DNA from: Ascidiaceihabitans sp039975415
GTDB lineage: Bacteria > Pseudomonadota > Alphaproteobacteria > Rhodobacterales > Rhodobacteraceae
DNA: 64,000 nucleotides
NCBI RefSeq assembly: GCF_039975415.1
Contig: NZ_JBDWHD010000016.1
Strand: one strand, 5' to 3'
The position numbers were made by a program, and so were the translations under genes. Within the stretch, counting starts at the first letter, position 1, and the number at the start of each line of letters is the position of its first letter. Shown one piece after another: positions 26,399 to 35,070 of this stretch. A model generated the notes under the pieces. It saw only the letters and a list, made by a program, of their open reading frames with translations, was not told the origin of the DNA and ran no database searches.

Positions 26399-26428
26399 TT
26401 ACCCCCCTGACGCAAAAGAGGTTTCTTA

Positions 26429-26833
26429 ATGGACATCCACGCCGCAGGCACGCGTCCCACCACACGCGCCAATCCCGACTATTTTACAGGCACCGTGTGG
26501 ATGGATCCCGTCATCGGATCACAGCCCCCTGCCCGTTTGAATGCGCTAGTCGTCAGCTTTGAACCCGGCGCGCGTACGGCATGGCACACCCATCCTTTGG
26601 GGCAGACTTTGTATGTCATGTCTGGCACCGGTCGTGTTTGTTTGCGTGGCGAAGCGCCCCAGATCATCCGCGCCGGTGATACCGTGTGGATCCCGCCCCA
26701 TGAAGAACATTGGCACGGCGCAGGTCCGGACACAGGCATGGTGCATATGGCGATGCAAGAGACTAAAGATGGCTCTGCCGCCGACTGGCTCGACCACGTC
26801 ACCGACGCCGAGTTTCACCAAGAACCGCGTTGA
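26429..26833 (+). CDS. Cupin domain protein
   Basis: A 134-residue single-domain cupin. Motif 1 is seen as TAWHTHPLGQTLYVMSG and motif 2 as GDTVWIPPHEEHWHG, supplying metal-binding histidines. It resembles the small cupins annotated as carboxymuconolactone-decarboxylase-associated or mandelonitrile-lyase-like, but function cannot be assigned. It follows the binding-protein gene by 57 bases. Its last 35 bases overlap the 3' end of the convergent histone-deacetylase-like gene. Confidence 0.82.
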   Translation: MDIHAAGTRPTTRANPDYFTGTVWMDPVIGSQPPARLNALVVSFEPGARTAWHTHPLGQTLYVMSGTGRVCLRGEAPQIIRAGDTVWIPPHEEHWHGAGPDTGMVHMAMQETKDGSAADWLDHVTDAEFHQEPR

Positions 26834-27920
26834 TCGCACCCGTGATCTCTTGCCGAACAGGACCGGATCGCGGCGCGTCGTGCAGGGTCGTGAACCAATG
26901 GTCAGGTGGATTGCGCCCTCGGCTGTTGCCCTCAAAGCGAAGCGCACGCAGCACTTTTTGTGCGGGCTCAGGCAACACCTCTGGCGCATCATATCCGTTC
27001 AGCACCCCCCAAATCCCTGTCCAGCAGCGCCCGACAGACCATGGATTGTAACCCCCCCCTCCCAGCACCAGAAGGCGCGGCGAAATTGGCATCAAGGCCT
27101 GTACGATCGCACGGTGGGCATTGTTTGACAGCGCCAGTCGCGACTGTGGGTCTTCCTCAATCGCGTCCGAGCCGCATTGGATCACCACAGCATCCGGCGC
27201 AAAATCCGAGATCAACGGCACAATCACCTCTTTGCGTATCAAAGCCATTTCGCTGTCATTCAGACCCGCAGGCACAGGCAGATTGTAAGTCTGACGTGTT
27301 GTGTCGCCTTCAACCACACCCGTGCGCGGCCAACGATCAACTTCATGCACAGAGATCATCAGACACTCGGGATCATCTCCAAACGCATGTTCGACCCCGT
27401 CAGGATGATGCGCGTCAATGTCCAGATAAGCGATACGTTGTACGCCGTGCCGCCGTAACGATAACACCGCCAGAACCGGATCATTCAAATAGCAAAACCC
27501 GTTTGCGCAGGCAGGCATCCCGTGATGTGTGCCGCCCGCAGGATGATACACAACGCCCCCTTTCGCCAACAATTCACCGGCCAGCAACGACCCCCCAGCC
27601 GCCGTGGCGGGGCGGCGGTACATTTCGGGGAACACCGGATTGGAGGGCGTGCCCAACCCGAACTTTTCGCGCACCGCATCCGTTACACTTTGCGCAGCTT
27701 CGGCAGCCACCAACGCATCCAGATAGTCGGCATCATGCCACACAGCCAATGCCGCTGGTTTGGCACGTGGACTGGGCACATAGACCTGCGCAGGCAACCA
27801 GCCCAAAGCCCGCGACAAATCCATTACCGTCGCCACACGCGGCACCCGCAAAGGGTGCCAATCCCCGTAGGTCGAACCGCGGTAGATTTCCGAGCCAATG
27901 AACAAAGGACGCTTTTCCAT
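26799..27920 (-). CDS. Histone deacetylase superfamily amidohydrolase (AcuC / acetylpolyamine aminohydrolase-like)
   Basis: A 373-residue arginase-fold deacetylase. The zinc-site and catalytic residues are visible: HPAGGTHHGMP with the tandem histidines, AYLDIDAHHPDGVEHAF with the Asp and His ligands, and GSDAIEEDP in place of the usual GxD. Bacterial relatives remove acetyl groups from acetylpolyamines or acetyl-lysine enzymes. The ATG at 27920 was chosen over a GTG at 27929. It lies reversed between the binding protein and the permease genes of one ABC transporter, so its substrate may be an imported acetylated amine (inference). Confidence 0.87.
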   Translation of the reverse strand: MEKRPLFIGSEIYRGSTYGDWHPLRVPRVATVMDLSRALGWLPAQVYVPSPRAKPAALAVWHDADYLDALVAAEAAQSVTDAVREKFGLGTPSNPVFPEMYRRPATAAGGSLLAGELLAKGGVVYHPAGGTHHGMPACANGFCYLNDPVLAVLSLRRHGVQRIAYLDIDAHHPDGVEHAFGDDPECLMISVHEVDRWPRTGVVEGDTTRQTYNLPVPAGLNDSEMALIRKEVIVPLISDFAPDAVVIQCGSDAIEEDPQSRLALSNNAHRAIVQALMPISPRLLVLGGGGYNPWSVGRCWTGIWGVLNGYDAPEVLPEPAQKVLRALRFEGNSRGRNPPDHWFTTLHDAPRSGPVRQEITGAINAVLGETRRR

Positions 27921-27963
27921 GGGCCACACAGCTAACGCATTTGAACGAACAGTCTAGGCGCCA

Positions 27964-28911
27964 ATGATCCGCTACACCCTCAAACGTCTGATGTCGCTGA
28001 TCGTCAGCCTGTGCATCGCAAGCGTGCTGATCTTCTTTGTGATCGAAGTGGCACCCGGTGATCCCGCGTCCTTCATGTTGGGCATCAACGCACAAGAAGA
28101 CACGGTTGCGGCCTTGCGCACCGAGCTTGGCCTCGATGTGCCAAAATGGCAGCGCTATGTGGCGTGGGTTCAGGGCATGTTAGTCGGCGATTTTGGCACG
28201 TCCTACACCTACCGCACGCCTGTTGCACAAATGGTTGCAGACCGTTTGTGGGTGTCGTTGCCTTTGACGCTTTATGCGCTGACCTTGTCCACCGTGATCG
28301 CCCTGCCCGCTGGCATGTACGCCGCTGCCCGCCGTGGCCGCACCGGCGATGTGGCAGTGATGGGGGCCACGCAGTTTGGGGTTGCGGTTCCCAACTTTTG
28401 GTTTGCGATGATGCTTGTTTTGGTGTTTGCCATCAACCTGCGCTGGTTTTCCGCAGGCGGGTTTGCCGGGTGGGACAAGGGCTTAGGCGCGGGTCTGTGG
28501 TCGCTGACGTTGCCCGCCATAGCACTTGCCTTGCCCCAAGCCGCCATTCTGGCCCGCGTCATGCGCAGCGCCTTGCTGGACGTTTTGACCGAAGACTACA
28601 TGCGCACCGCCCGCGCCAAGGGCCTGACCAAGTCGCAAACCATCTGGAGGCACGGGCTGCGCAATGCGCTAATCCCCGTGCTGACGATCATCGGGTTGCA
28701 GTTCTCGTTTCTATTGGCGGGGTCTATCATCATCGAACAGGTGTTTTATCTGCCCGGCCTTGGGCGGCTGGTGTTTCAGGCGATTTCGGCCCGCGATCTG
28801 ATTGTTGTGGAAAGCGTGGTCATGCTGCTGGTCTTTGCAGTCATCGTCGTCAACTTTGCTGTCGATCTGGCCTATGCCGCTGTCGACCCCCGTCTAAGGT
28901 CACGCACATGA
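27964..28911 (+). CDS. Dipeptide-type ABC transporter permease, DppB-like
   Basis: A 315-residue inner-membrane protein starting MIRYTLKRLMSLIVSLCIAS, with about six membrane helices and the DppB/OppB pattern EVAPGDPASFMLG and LRTELGLDVP. The coupling loop is DYMRTARAKGLTKSQTIWRH. It pairs with the DppC-like protein that overlaps it by four bases. It starts 43 bases from the divergent histone-deacetylase-like gene, so both promoters must lie in a very short region. Confidence 0.92.
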   Translation: MIRYTLKRLMSLIVSLCIASVLIFFVIEVAPGDPASFMLGINAQEDTVAALRTELGLDVPKWQRYVAWVQGMLVGDFGTSYTYRTPVAQMVADRLWVSLPLTLYALTLSTVIALPAGMYAAARRGRTGDVAVMGATQFGVAVPNFWFAMMLVLVFAINLRWFSAGGFAGWDKGLGAGLWSLTLPAIALALPQAAILARVMRSALLDVLTEDYMRTARAKGLTKSQTIWRHGLRNALIPVLTIIGLQFSFLLAGSIIIEQVFYLPGLGRLVFQAISARDLIVVESVVMLLVFAVIVVNFAVDLAYAAVDPRLRSRT

Positions 28912-29723
28912 ACCGCAACCTCGTCATCGGTGGGGTGCTGTCGCTGCTGGCCATTGCCGCCGCCCTTGTGTCCTTTGTCTGGACGCCTTTTGAACACACC
29001 GCAATGAACATCCCCGCCAAACTGCAAACGCCAAACGGTGTGCATTGGTTTGGCACCGACCATTTCGGACGCGACATTTTCAGCATGATCATGGTGGGGG
29101 CACGGACGTCGATTGCGGTGGCTTTTGTCGCTGTGGGGATCGGTATGGCGCTTGGCATACCGCTGGGGCTTTGGGCTGCGGCGCGTAAAGGATCATACGT
29201 GGACGAGCTGATTATGCGCGCCAACGACTTGATTTTTGCCTTTCCCTCATTGGTCATCGCCATCCTGATCACAGCAATTTTTGGCGCTGGGGCCATCAAC
29301 GCGATCATCGCCATTGGCATCTTCAATATCCCTGTCTTTGCGCGGGTGGTGCGGGGTGCGGCCATGCCGATCTGGGAACGTGAATTTATTCTCGCAGCCC
29401 GTGTTGCTGGCAAGAACGCGGCGCGCATATCGCTGGAACACATTCTGCCCAACGTCATGAACCTGCTGATCGTGCAGGCCACCATCCAGTTCAGCCTTGG
29501 CATTCTGGCCGAGGCGGCCTTGTCGTATGTTGGTCTTGGCGCACAGCCCCCCACCCCAAGCTGGGGACGGATGCTGGCAGATGCGCAAACCCTTGTCAGC
29601 ATAGCGCCGCATATGGCTCTGATCCCCGGCTTTGCCATCATCATCACGGTGCTGGGCCTGAACCTGATGGGGGACGGCTTGCGCGACTATCTGAACCCGC
29701 GACTTCGGGTGGCGCGGACATGA
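28908..29723 (+). CDS. Dipeptide-type ABC transporter permease, DppC-like
   Basis: A 271-residue membrane protein with an N-terminal helix, then GTDHFGRDIFSMIMVGART, the conserved opening of DppC-type permeases, and coupling loop REFILAARVAGKNAARISL. The ATG at 28908 overlaps the DppB stop (ATGA); a much longer open frame from 28146 lies inside DppB and was rejected. It ends in a four-base overlap with the ATPase gene. Confidence 0.92.
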   Translation: MNRNLVIGGVLSLLAIAAALVSFVWTPFEHTAMNIPAKLQTPNGVHWFGTDHFGRDIFSMIMVGARTSIAVAFVAVGIGMALGIPLGLWAAARKGSYVDELIMRANDLIFAFPSLVIAILITAIFGAGAINAIIAIGIFNIPVFARVVRGAAMPIWEREFILAARVAGKNAARISLEHILPNVMNLLIVQATIQFSLGILAEAALSYVGLGAQPPTPSWGRMLADAQTLVSIAPHMALIPGFAIIITVLGLNLMGDGLRDYLNPRLRVART

Positions 29724-31324
29724 GCCTTCTGACCATTCGCAATCTGTCCCTATCGATTGGCACGGCCACAATTCTGGAAAACGTGTCACTTGATGTGGCG
29801 CCCGGTCAAATTGTGGCCGTGACCGGAGAAAGCGGGTCAGGCAAATCCATGACGGCACTTGGGGTCATCGGATTGTTGCCTGATCACGCGGTCACAACCG
29901 GCGATATCCTGCTGGACGGCGAAAACCTTTTGGACCAATCCGAAGCGCAAATGTGCCAGTTGCGGGGCAACGACATCGGCATGGTGTTTCAAGAACCGAT
30001 GACCGCGTTGAACCCGGTACAAACCATCGGGGACCAGGTGGCGGAAACAATCCTGATCCACTCCAACACCTCCAAACGGGCCGCGCGTGCGCAAGCCGCC
30101 GACATGTTGACACGCGTGGGTTTGCCACAAGACAAATTCCCTTTGTCGCGCTATCCCCACGAGCTTTCGGGCGGGCAACGGCAACGCGTCGTGATTGCCA
30201 TGGCCATCGCGTTACGGCCCAAGCTGTTGATTGCGGACGAACCAACAACGGCCCTGGATGTCACAACCCAAGCGCAAATCCTTGATCTGCTTCAAGGCCT
30301 CGCCCGCGATTACGATATGGGATTGCTGATGATCACCCACGACTTGGCCGTTGTGTCGGACATGGCCGACCATATCGTGGTGATGCGACTGGGGCGGATC
30401 GTCGAACAAGGTGCCACAAACGCGTTGCTTGCCAACATGCAGCATGACTACACCAAAATGCTGTTCGCAGCGTCAGGGCACGAAGTCGCATTGCCCCCTG
30501 TCACACAGTCTAAACCGCTACTTAGGGTCAATTCTGTGCGACGCACCTACAAGATGCCGCGCACCTCATTGTTCGGGGCGCCCGCGCTGTTCGAAGCCCT
30601 GAAAGGCGTCAGCTTTAACATAGATCGCGGCGAACGCGTGGGGCTGGTGGGGGAAAGTGGCTGCGGAAAATCGACGCTCACACGGGCCATTCTGGGGTTG
30701 GACCCTGTGCAGTCGGGTGAAATCCTGATCGACGATGCCCCCGTTTATGCGGGACAGACCCCCGACCTTGATGTGCGGCGCAAAATGCAGGTGGTGTTTC
30801 AGGACCCCTTTGGCAGCTTCAACCCAAGGCACAAGGTCGACAGGTTGATCACCGAACCGTTCCATTTGCTGAAACAGCCCCCCAAAGGGGCTGCGCGACA
30901 GGCGTTGATTGGTGAAACGCTTGAGGCCGTGGGCTTAGCCGCTGCGGACCAGCACAAATACATCCATCAGTTTTCCGGCGGTCAGCGCCAGAGAATCGCA
31001 ATCGCACGCGCTTTGATCATCAAGCCTGAATTGATTGTGTTCGACGAAGCGGTCAGTGCGCTGGATGTATCGGTGCGCGCCCAAATCCTTGACCTGCTGG
31101 CGGACCTAAGTGCACGCTACGGGCTAACATATTTGTTCATCAGCCATGACTTAAGCGTGGTGAAAACCGTGACTGACCGCGTGTTGGTCATGAAAGCAGG
31201 CCAAATAGTTGAACAAGGTGTGACGGCTCAGGTCTTTGCAAGCCCGCAACATCCCTATACGCAAGAGCTGTTGAACGCGGCACCCAAACTGCCGGACCTC
31301 CACCCTCTCGGATCATCGCTTTAG
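29720..31324 (+). CDS. Fused dual ABC ATPase of a dipeptide-type transporter (DppD-DppF-like)
   Basis: A 534-residue protein containing two complete ATP-binding cassettes. The first has Walker A GESGSGKSMT (about residues 35-44) and signature LSGGQRQRVVIAMA; the second has GESGCGKSTLT (about residues 310-320) and FSGGQRQRIAIARA. Each is followed by a Walker B (LLIADEPTTALD; ELIVFDEAVSALD). It is the usual single-polypeptide version of the DppD and DppF ATPases, and completes the transporter with the two permeases upstream. Confidence 0.93.
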   Translation: MSLLTIRNLSLSIGTATILENVSLDVAPGQIVAVTGESGSGKSMTALGVIGLLPDHAVTTGDILLDGENLLDQSEAQMCQLRGNDIGMVFQEPMTALNPVQTIGDQVAETILIHSNTSKRAARAQAADMLTRVGLPQDKFPLSRYPHELSGGQRQRVVIAMAIALRPKLLIADEPTTALDVTTQAQILDLLQGLARDYDMGLLMITHDLAVVSDMADHIVVMRLGRIVEQGATNALLANMQHDYTKMLFAASGHEVALPPVTQSKPLLRVNSVRRTYKMPRTSLFGAPALFEALKGVSFNIDRGERVGLVGESGCGKSTLTRAILGLDPVQSGEILIDDAPVYAGQTPDLDVRRKMQVVFQDPFGSFNPRHKVDRLITEPFHLLKQPPKGAARQALIGETLEAVGLAAADQHKYIHQFSGGQRQRIAIARALIIKPELIVFDEAVSALDVSVRAQILDLLADLSARYGLTYLFISHDLSVVKTVTDRVLVMKAGQIVEQGVTAQVFASPQHPYTQELLNAAPKLPDLHPLGSSL

Positions 31325-31351
31325 GATGACCACTCTAAAGGATGCAATCAC

Positions 31352-32131
31352 GTGATATTCCTTCGGCTTTTACTGGTTGTGCTTTTGGCATGCCCTTTCG
31401 CGGCAAGCGCCCAAGAAAAAGTGCGCAAAAGCGATGTGGTACGGCTGTTGCAAAAACTTCAAACCGAACAGAACAACCCGCAGGCATTGCGCGCGGCAGG
31501 ATTTGAAGGCGAAAAACTGAAGCTGATGTTGGATCACGGCACCAAACTGGCCAACAACCAGACAATCCTGGGACACATGGCCGATCAATTGATAAACGCC
31601 CGCAATGCCCCCACACAAACCAACCCTGTGGGTGGGCTGCTGGCACCGCTTTTGGACCGCGGCATGCCCTATATGCCCGTCAGCGAACAAATTTATCACA
31701 TGAAGGTCGAACTGACCGTGATGCAAGCCATGAGCACTGCCAACTGTGGCCGCTCTGTCAAAGATACAATTGCTCCCGAAGTCTTTGGCCGTGCCCTTGT
31801 TCAAACCATGGCGCGGCTGAACGCGCCGGCCCTGAAGGAATACCTGAGGATCGTGCGCAAAGCTTCAACACTTGGGGTGTCACGACCCAACCCACCCCGT
31901 ATTGCGGATGCAAAACGCGAAAAAGTCCTGGAGGGATTCGCAAGCGCTTTGGAAGTCACAGCCGCCGAAAAAGGGCTAAGCCGGGCATATGCGCGATCCG
32001 ACACCGACATGCGCGGGTTAAGCAACCGCGAAGCCTGCGGATTGGGCTTGTTGTTTATCGAAACCATCATCGACACCAAGGGGCCGAACCAGAAGCCGTT
32101 GTTGCAACTGTTCTGGCGCGACTTTCAATAG
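31352..32131 (+). CDS. Predicted secreted protein of unknown function
   Basis: A 259-residue protein starting with GTG and a clear signal peptide (MIFLRLLLVVLLACPFAASA, likely cut before QEKVRKS). The mature part is helical and basic, with no recognisable domain. It has one conserved-looking block, RGLSNREACGLGLLFIETI, near the C-terminus. It lies between the transporter ATPase and an SDR gene on the same strand, 13 bases before the latter, so it is probably part of the same transcript. I cannot name its role. Confidence 0.7.
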   Translation: MIFLRLLLVVLLACPFAASAQEKVRKSDVVRLLQKLQTEQNNPQALRAAGFEGEKLKLMLDHGTKLANNQTILGHMADQLINARNAPTQTNPVGGLLAPLLDRGMPYMPVSEQIYHMKVELTVMQAMSTANCGRSVKDTIAPEVFGRALVQTMARLNAPALKEYLRIVRKASTLGVSRPNPPRIADAKREKVLEGFASALEVTAAEKGLSRAYARSDTDMRGLSNREACGLGLLFIETIIDTKGPNQKPLLQLFWRDFQ

Positions 32132-32144
32132 AGGGAAAACCACC

Positions 32145-32891
32145 ATGCGACTGGACCAAAAAACTGCAATCGTGACCGGGGCCGCATCCGGCTTTGGCGC
32201 AGGGATCGTCGCAAAATTCGTGGCTGAAGGGTGCCGCGTTCTGGTCGCGGACATCAATGCAGACGGGGCGAAAACCGAAGCGGCCAAGCACGGGGTATCC
32301 GCTGTTGCGTGTACCGTAGATGTGGCAAATGGCGCATCGGTCAAAGCCATGGTGGATGCCGCGATTGCTGCGTTTGGCCACGTCGACATTCTGGTCAACA
32401 ATGCTGGCGTGACGCATTTACCGGCGCCTATGGAAGACGTCACCGAAGATGATTTTGACCGCGTCTACAGCGTGAATATGAAATCCGTCTACCACAGCGC
32501 CCGCCATCTTGTGCCACACATGAAATCCCGCAAAAGCGGCGCAATCCTGAACATCGCATCCACCGCAGGCGTCTCTCCGCGTCCGCGCCTGAACTGGTAC
32601 AACGCCTCAAAAGGCTGGATGATCAATGCCACCAAGGGCATGGCCGTGGAACTGGCCCCCGAAGGCATCCGCGTCAATGCGTTGAACCCTGTGGCGGGGG
32701 AAACACCGCTGCTGAAAAGCTTCATGGGCGAAGACACCCCGGAAATGCGCGCCAAATTCCTGTCGACCATTCCGCTGGGACGTTTTTCGACGCCCGAAGA
32801 CCTTGCAAATGCCGCGTGTTACCTGTGTTCGGACGAGGCCAGCATGATAACAGGGGTGGCCATGGAAGTAGACGGGGGACGGTGCATATGA
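32145..32891 (+). CDS. Short-chain dehydrogenase/reductase (SDR)
   Basis: A 248-residue classical SDR. The cofactor loop is TGAASGFGAGI (TGxxxGxG), the central motif is NNAGV, and the catalytic residues are Ser in ASTAG with Tyr and Lys in WYNASKGWM. The C-terminal FSTPEDLANAACYLCSDEA is usual for 3-oxoacyl-ACP-reductase-like members. Asp after the second strand (VADINADG) suggests preference for NAD(H). It overlaps the following cupin gene by four bases. Substrate unknown. Confidence 0.88.
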   Translation: MRLDQKTAIVTGAASGFGAGIVAKFVAEGCRVLVADINADGAKTEAAKHGVSAVACTVDVANGASVKAMVDAAIAAFGHVDILVNNAGVTHLPAPMEDVTEDDFDRVYSVNMKSVYHSARHLVPHMKSRKSGAILNIASTAGVSPRPRLNWYNASKGWMINATKGMAVELAPEGIRVNALNPVAGETPLLKSFMGEDTPEMRAKFLSTIPLGRFSTPEDLANAACYLCSDEASMITGVAMEVDGGRCI

Positions 32892-33238
32892 AGACGATCA
32901 ACCTTGCGGAGAAACTCGCGCGGTTCGACAGCCACTGGGATCCCCATGTTGTGGCGGATTACAACGGCAACGACGTGATGGTCGTGAAATTTCAAGGCGA
33001 ATTTCCGTTTCATGACCACCCTGACACCGATGATTTCTTTTTGGTGCTTGAAGGTGAAATGACAATGGATCTGGACGGCGCACACCACACTGTCAAAGCG
33101 GGCGAATTGTTCATCGTGCCAAAAGGCGTCACCCACCGGCCCCGCGCCGAACACGAATGCAAGGTCTTGCTGATCGAACCCAAAGGTGTACCAAACACTG
33201 GTGATCCGGAAACAGCCGCTGCAAAACCACACATCTGA
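32888..33238 (+). CDS. Small cupin domain protein
   Basis: A 116-residue cupin with motif 1 FPFHDHPDTDDFFLVLEGEM and motif 2 VKAGELFIVPKGVTHRP, giving a likely metal site of histidines and a glutamate. The ATG at 32888 overlaps the SDR stop (ATGA), so translation is probably coupled. Similar proteins accompany dehydrogenases as small isomerases or unassigned metalloproteins. A dispersed repeat element starts right after its stop codon. Confidence 0.82.
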   Translation: MKTINLAEKLARFDSHWDPHVVADYNGNDVMVVKFQGEFPFHDHPDTDDFFLVLEGEMTMDLDGAHHTVKAGELFIVPKGVTHRPRAEHECKVLLIEPKGVPNTGDPETAAAKPHI

Positions 33239-33240
33239 TC

Positions 33241-33275
33241 CTGCTTCATCTCGCAAAATAAACCTTCGCCGAAGG
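33241..33275 (+). repeat. Dispersed intergenic element, copy 1 (short form)
   Basis: It begins CTGCTTCATCTCGC and continues to ATAAACCT, then a small hairpin CCTTCG-C-CGAAGG. The first 25 bases match the copies at 44035-44082 and, reversed, 52319-52372. This copy lacks their GGGGGCTGGCCCCC hairpin. Confidence 0.7.
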
Positions 33276-33287
33276 CCTTAAATCCAA

Positions 33288-34289
33288 ATGAAACCCGGAC
33301 CCAAAAACAGCATTACAGATATTGCCGGACTAAAAGTCGGCAACGCCCAAAACGACACCCTGAAATCAGGCACAACAGTGCTGGTGGGGGATGTACCTTT
33401 CACGGCCAGCGTGGCTGTGATGGGCGGCGCACCCGGAACCCGCGAAACCGACCTTTTGGCACCCGACAAGTCCGTCGCACAGGTTGACGCGCTGGTTCTG
33501 TCGGGCGGGTCTGCCTATGGGTTGGACGCTTGTTCAGGGGTTGTGGACGGGTTGCGTGCGCAGGGGCGCGGCTACAAGGTGGCAGACGCAATCATCCCGC
33601 TTGTTCCGGGTGCTATCTTGTTCGATCTGATCAATGGCGGCGAAAAAAATTGGGACACCAACCCCTACCGCCAGCTTGGGCGCGACGCGTTTGAAGCCGC
33701 CTCTGAACAGTTTGAAATTGGCACTGCGGGCGCGGGCACAGGGGCTTTGACAGGCATGTTCAAAGGCGGGCTTGGCACCGCATCTTTGGTTTTGCCAAAC
33801 GGGGCCACAGTGGCCGCATTGGTCGCTGCAAACCCCATCGGCAGCGCCACGACACCGTCTGATACGCATTTCTGGGCCGCTCCATTCGAAATTGACGGCG
33901 AATTCGGCGGCAAAGGTCCCGATCCATCCAGCGGTTTGGGCCGTGATTTGACCAGCCGAAAAATGACCGCCCTGTACGAGCGCGCGAACACAACCATCGC
34001 CATTGTCGCCACCGATCTGGCATTGGACAAGGCCCAATGCTTGCGGTTCGCCACAGCCGCCCATGATGGTATCGGGCGCGCCATTGTTCCCGCGCATTGT
34101 CCAGCTGATGGCGATCTGGTTTTTGCGGCCGCGACAGGGGCGTATCCCATGGACAGCCCTGCCCGCGATTTGTTGATGGCAGGTCATGGCGCGGCCTTGT
34201 GTCTTAGCCGCGCAATTGCCCGCGCGGTCTATGCGGCGACCCCTGCCAAAGGTGATCTGTTGCCCTGTTGGAGCGATCACAATGCCTGA
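33288..34289 (+). CDS. P1 family peptidase (DmpA / L-aminopeptidase D-esterase type)
   Basis: A 333-residue member of the self-processing N-terminal-nucleophile P1 family. The N-terminal ITDIAGLKVGNAQND and the LVLSGGSAYGLDACSGV segment are characteristic. Family members are autocleaved before a Ser or Thr nucleophile in a GTxTG-like context; here the region TATGAY near the C-terminus and GTGALTGMFKGG are candidates. It overlaps the following alpha/beta hydrolase gene by eight bases. It would release amino acids from amides, esters or short peptides, in keeping with the adjacent peptide-type transporter. Confidence 0.83.
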   Translation: MKPGPKNSITDIAGLKVGNAQNDTLKSGTTVLVGDVPFTASVAVMGGAPGTRETDLLAPDKSVAQVDALVLSGGSAYGLDACSGVVDGLRAQGRGYKVADAIIPLVPGAILFDLINGGEKNWDTNPYRQLGRDAFEAASEQFEIGTAGAGTGALTGMFKGGLGTASLVLPNGATVAALVAANPIGSATTPSDTHFWAAPFEIDGEFGGKGPDPSSGLGRDLTSRKMTALYERANTTIAIVATDLALDKAQCLRFATAAHDGIGRAIVPAHCPADGDLVFAAATGAYPMDSPARDLLMAGHGAALCLSRAIARAVYAATPAKGDLLPCWSDHNA

Positions 34290-35070
34290 ATTTGCCCATG
34301 ATGGCGTGACTATACATTACGAAATCAGCGGCCATGGCCCGCCTTTGTTGATGATTGCGGGGATGCTCAGCGACAGCGCAAGCTGGGCGCCTCTTGTCCC
34401 ATTGTTAGAGCCACATTTCACATTGATCCGACCCGACAACCGAACCACAGGTCGCACACGGCCAATCGGCGCTCCGGCTTCAGTCACCCATTTCGCATCT
34501 GATGCGCTGGCCCTGCTGGATCATCTAGATCTGCAAAAGGCCCATGTTTTAGGTCATTCGATGGGCGGCGCCGTCGCAATGATCTTGGCGCGGGTTGCAC
34601 CGAAACGTGTGCAATCATTGGCATTGGCCGCGGCGGCCCCCCTACAGCTTAAGCGCAATCTTGCGCTGTTTCAGACGTTGCTGGCCATTCGCAAAAGCGA
34701 CGCAAGCCCCGACACATGGCTGCGTGCGTTATTCCCGTGGCTGTTTGACCCGACGGTTTACGAATTGGAAAATGCCGTGCAAGAGGCCGTTGATGCTTCG
34801 CTTGCCTACCCTCATGCGCAAAGCGCGGATGCCATGTCACATCAGATCACGGCATTGGCCGATTTTGATCCAACGCCATTGCTGGGCACATACCCTATGC
34901 CCACCTGCGCTTTTCTGGGGGAAAATGATCTTTTGTTGCCAGTCGCCGTCGCCCAACAGGCGCTTAGCGATATAGACACTGTGATTTTGCCCGGCGCGGG
35001 TCATTCCATTCATTGGGATGTTCCGGACGTCGTCGCCCATCATCTAACAACCTTTACGAGGACCGCATGA
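34282..35070 (+). CDS. Alpha/beta hydrolase
   Basis: A 262-residue hydrolase with the nucleophile elbow GHSMGG (VLGHSMGGAVAM), the oxyanion segment GHGPPLLMIAGM and a C-terminal histidine in GAGHSIHWDVP. The acid is probably the Asp in LGENDLLLPV. The ATG at 34282 overlaps the P1 peptidase gene. It is in the family of 3-oxoadipate-enol-lactonase-like and haloperoxidase-like esterases, with no specific substrate evident. It overlaps the TPR gene by four bases. Confidence 0.86.
   Translation: MPEFAHDGVTIHYEISGHGPPLLMIAGMLSDSASWAPLVPLLEPHFTLIRPDNRTTGRTRPIGAPASVTHFASDALALLDHLDLQKAHVLGHSMGGAVAMILARVAPKRVQSLALAAAAPLQLKRNLALFQTLLAIRKSDASPDTWLRALFPWLFDPTVYELENAVQEAVDASLAYPHAQSADAMSHQITALADFDPTPLLGTYPMPTCAFLGENDLLLPVAVAQQALSDIDTVILPGAGHSIHWDVPDVVAHHLTTFTRTA

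Noticed and set aside
26906..27901. A 331-codon plus-strand open frame opposite the histone-deacetylase-like gene
   Set aside because: Low-complexity Pro/Arg/His composition and no start signal; the minus-strand gene has all catalytic motifs.
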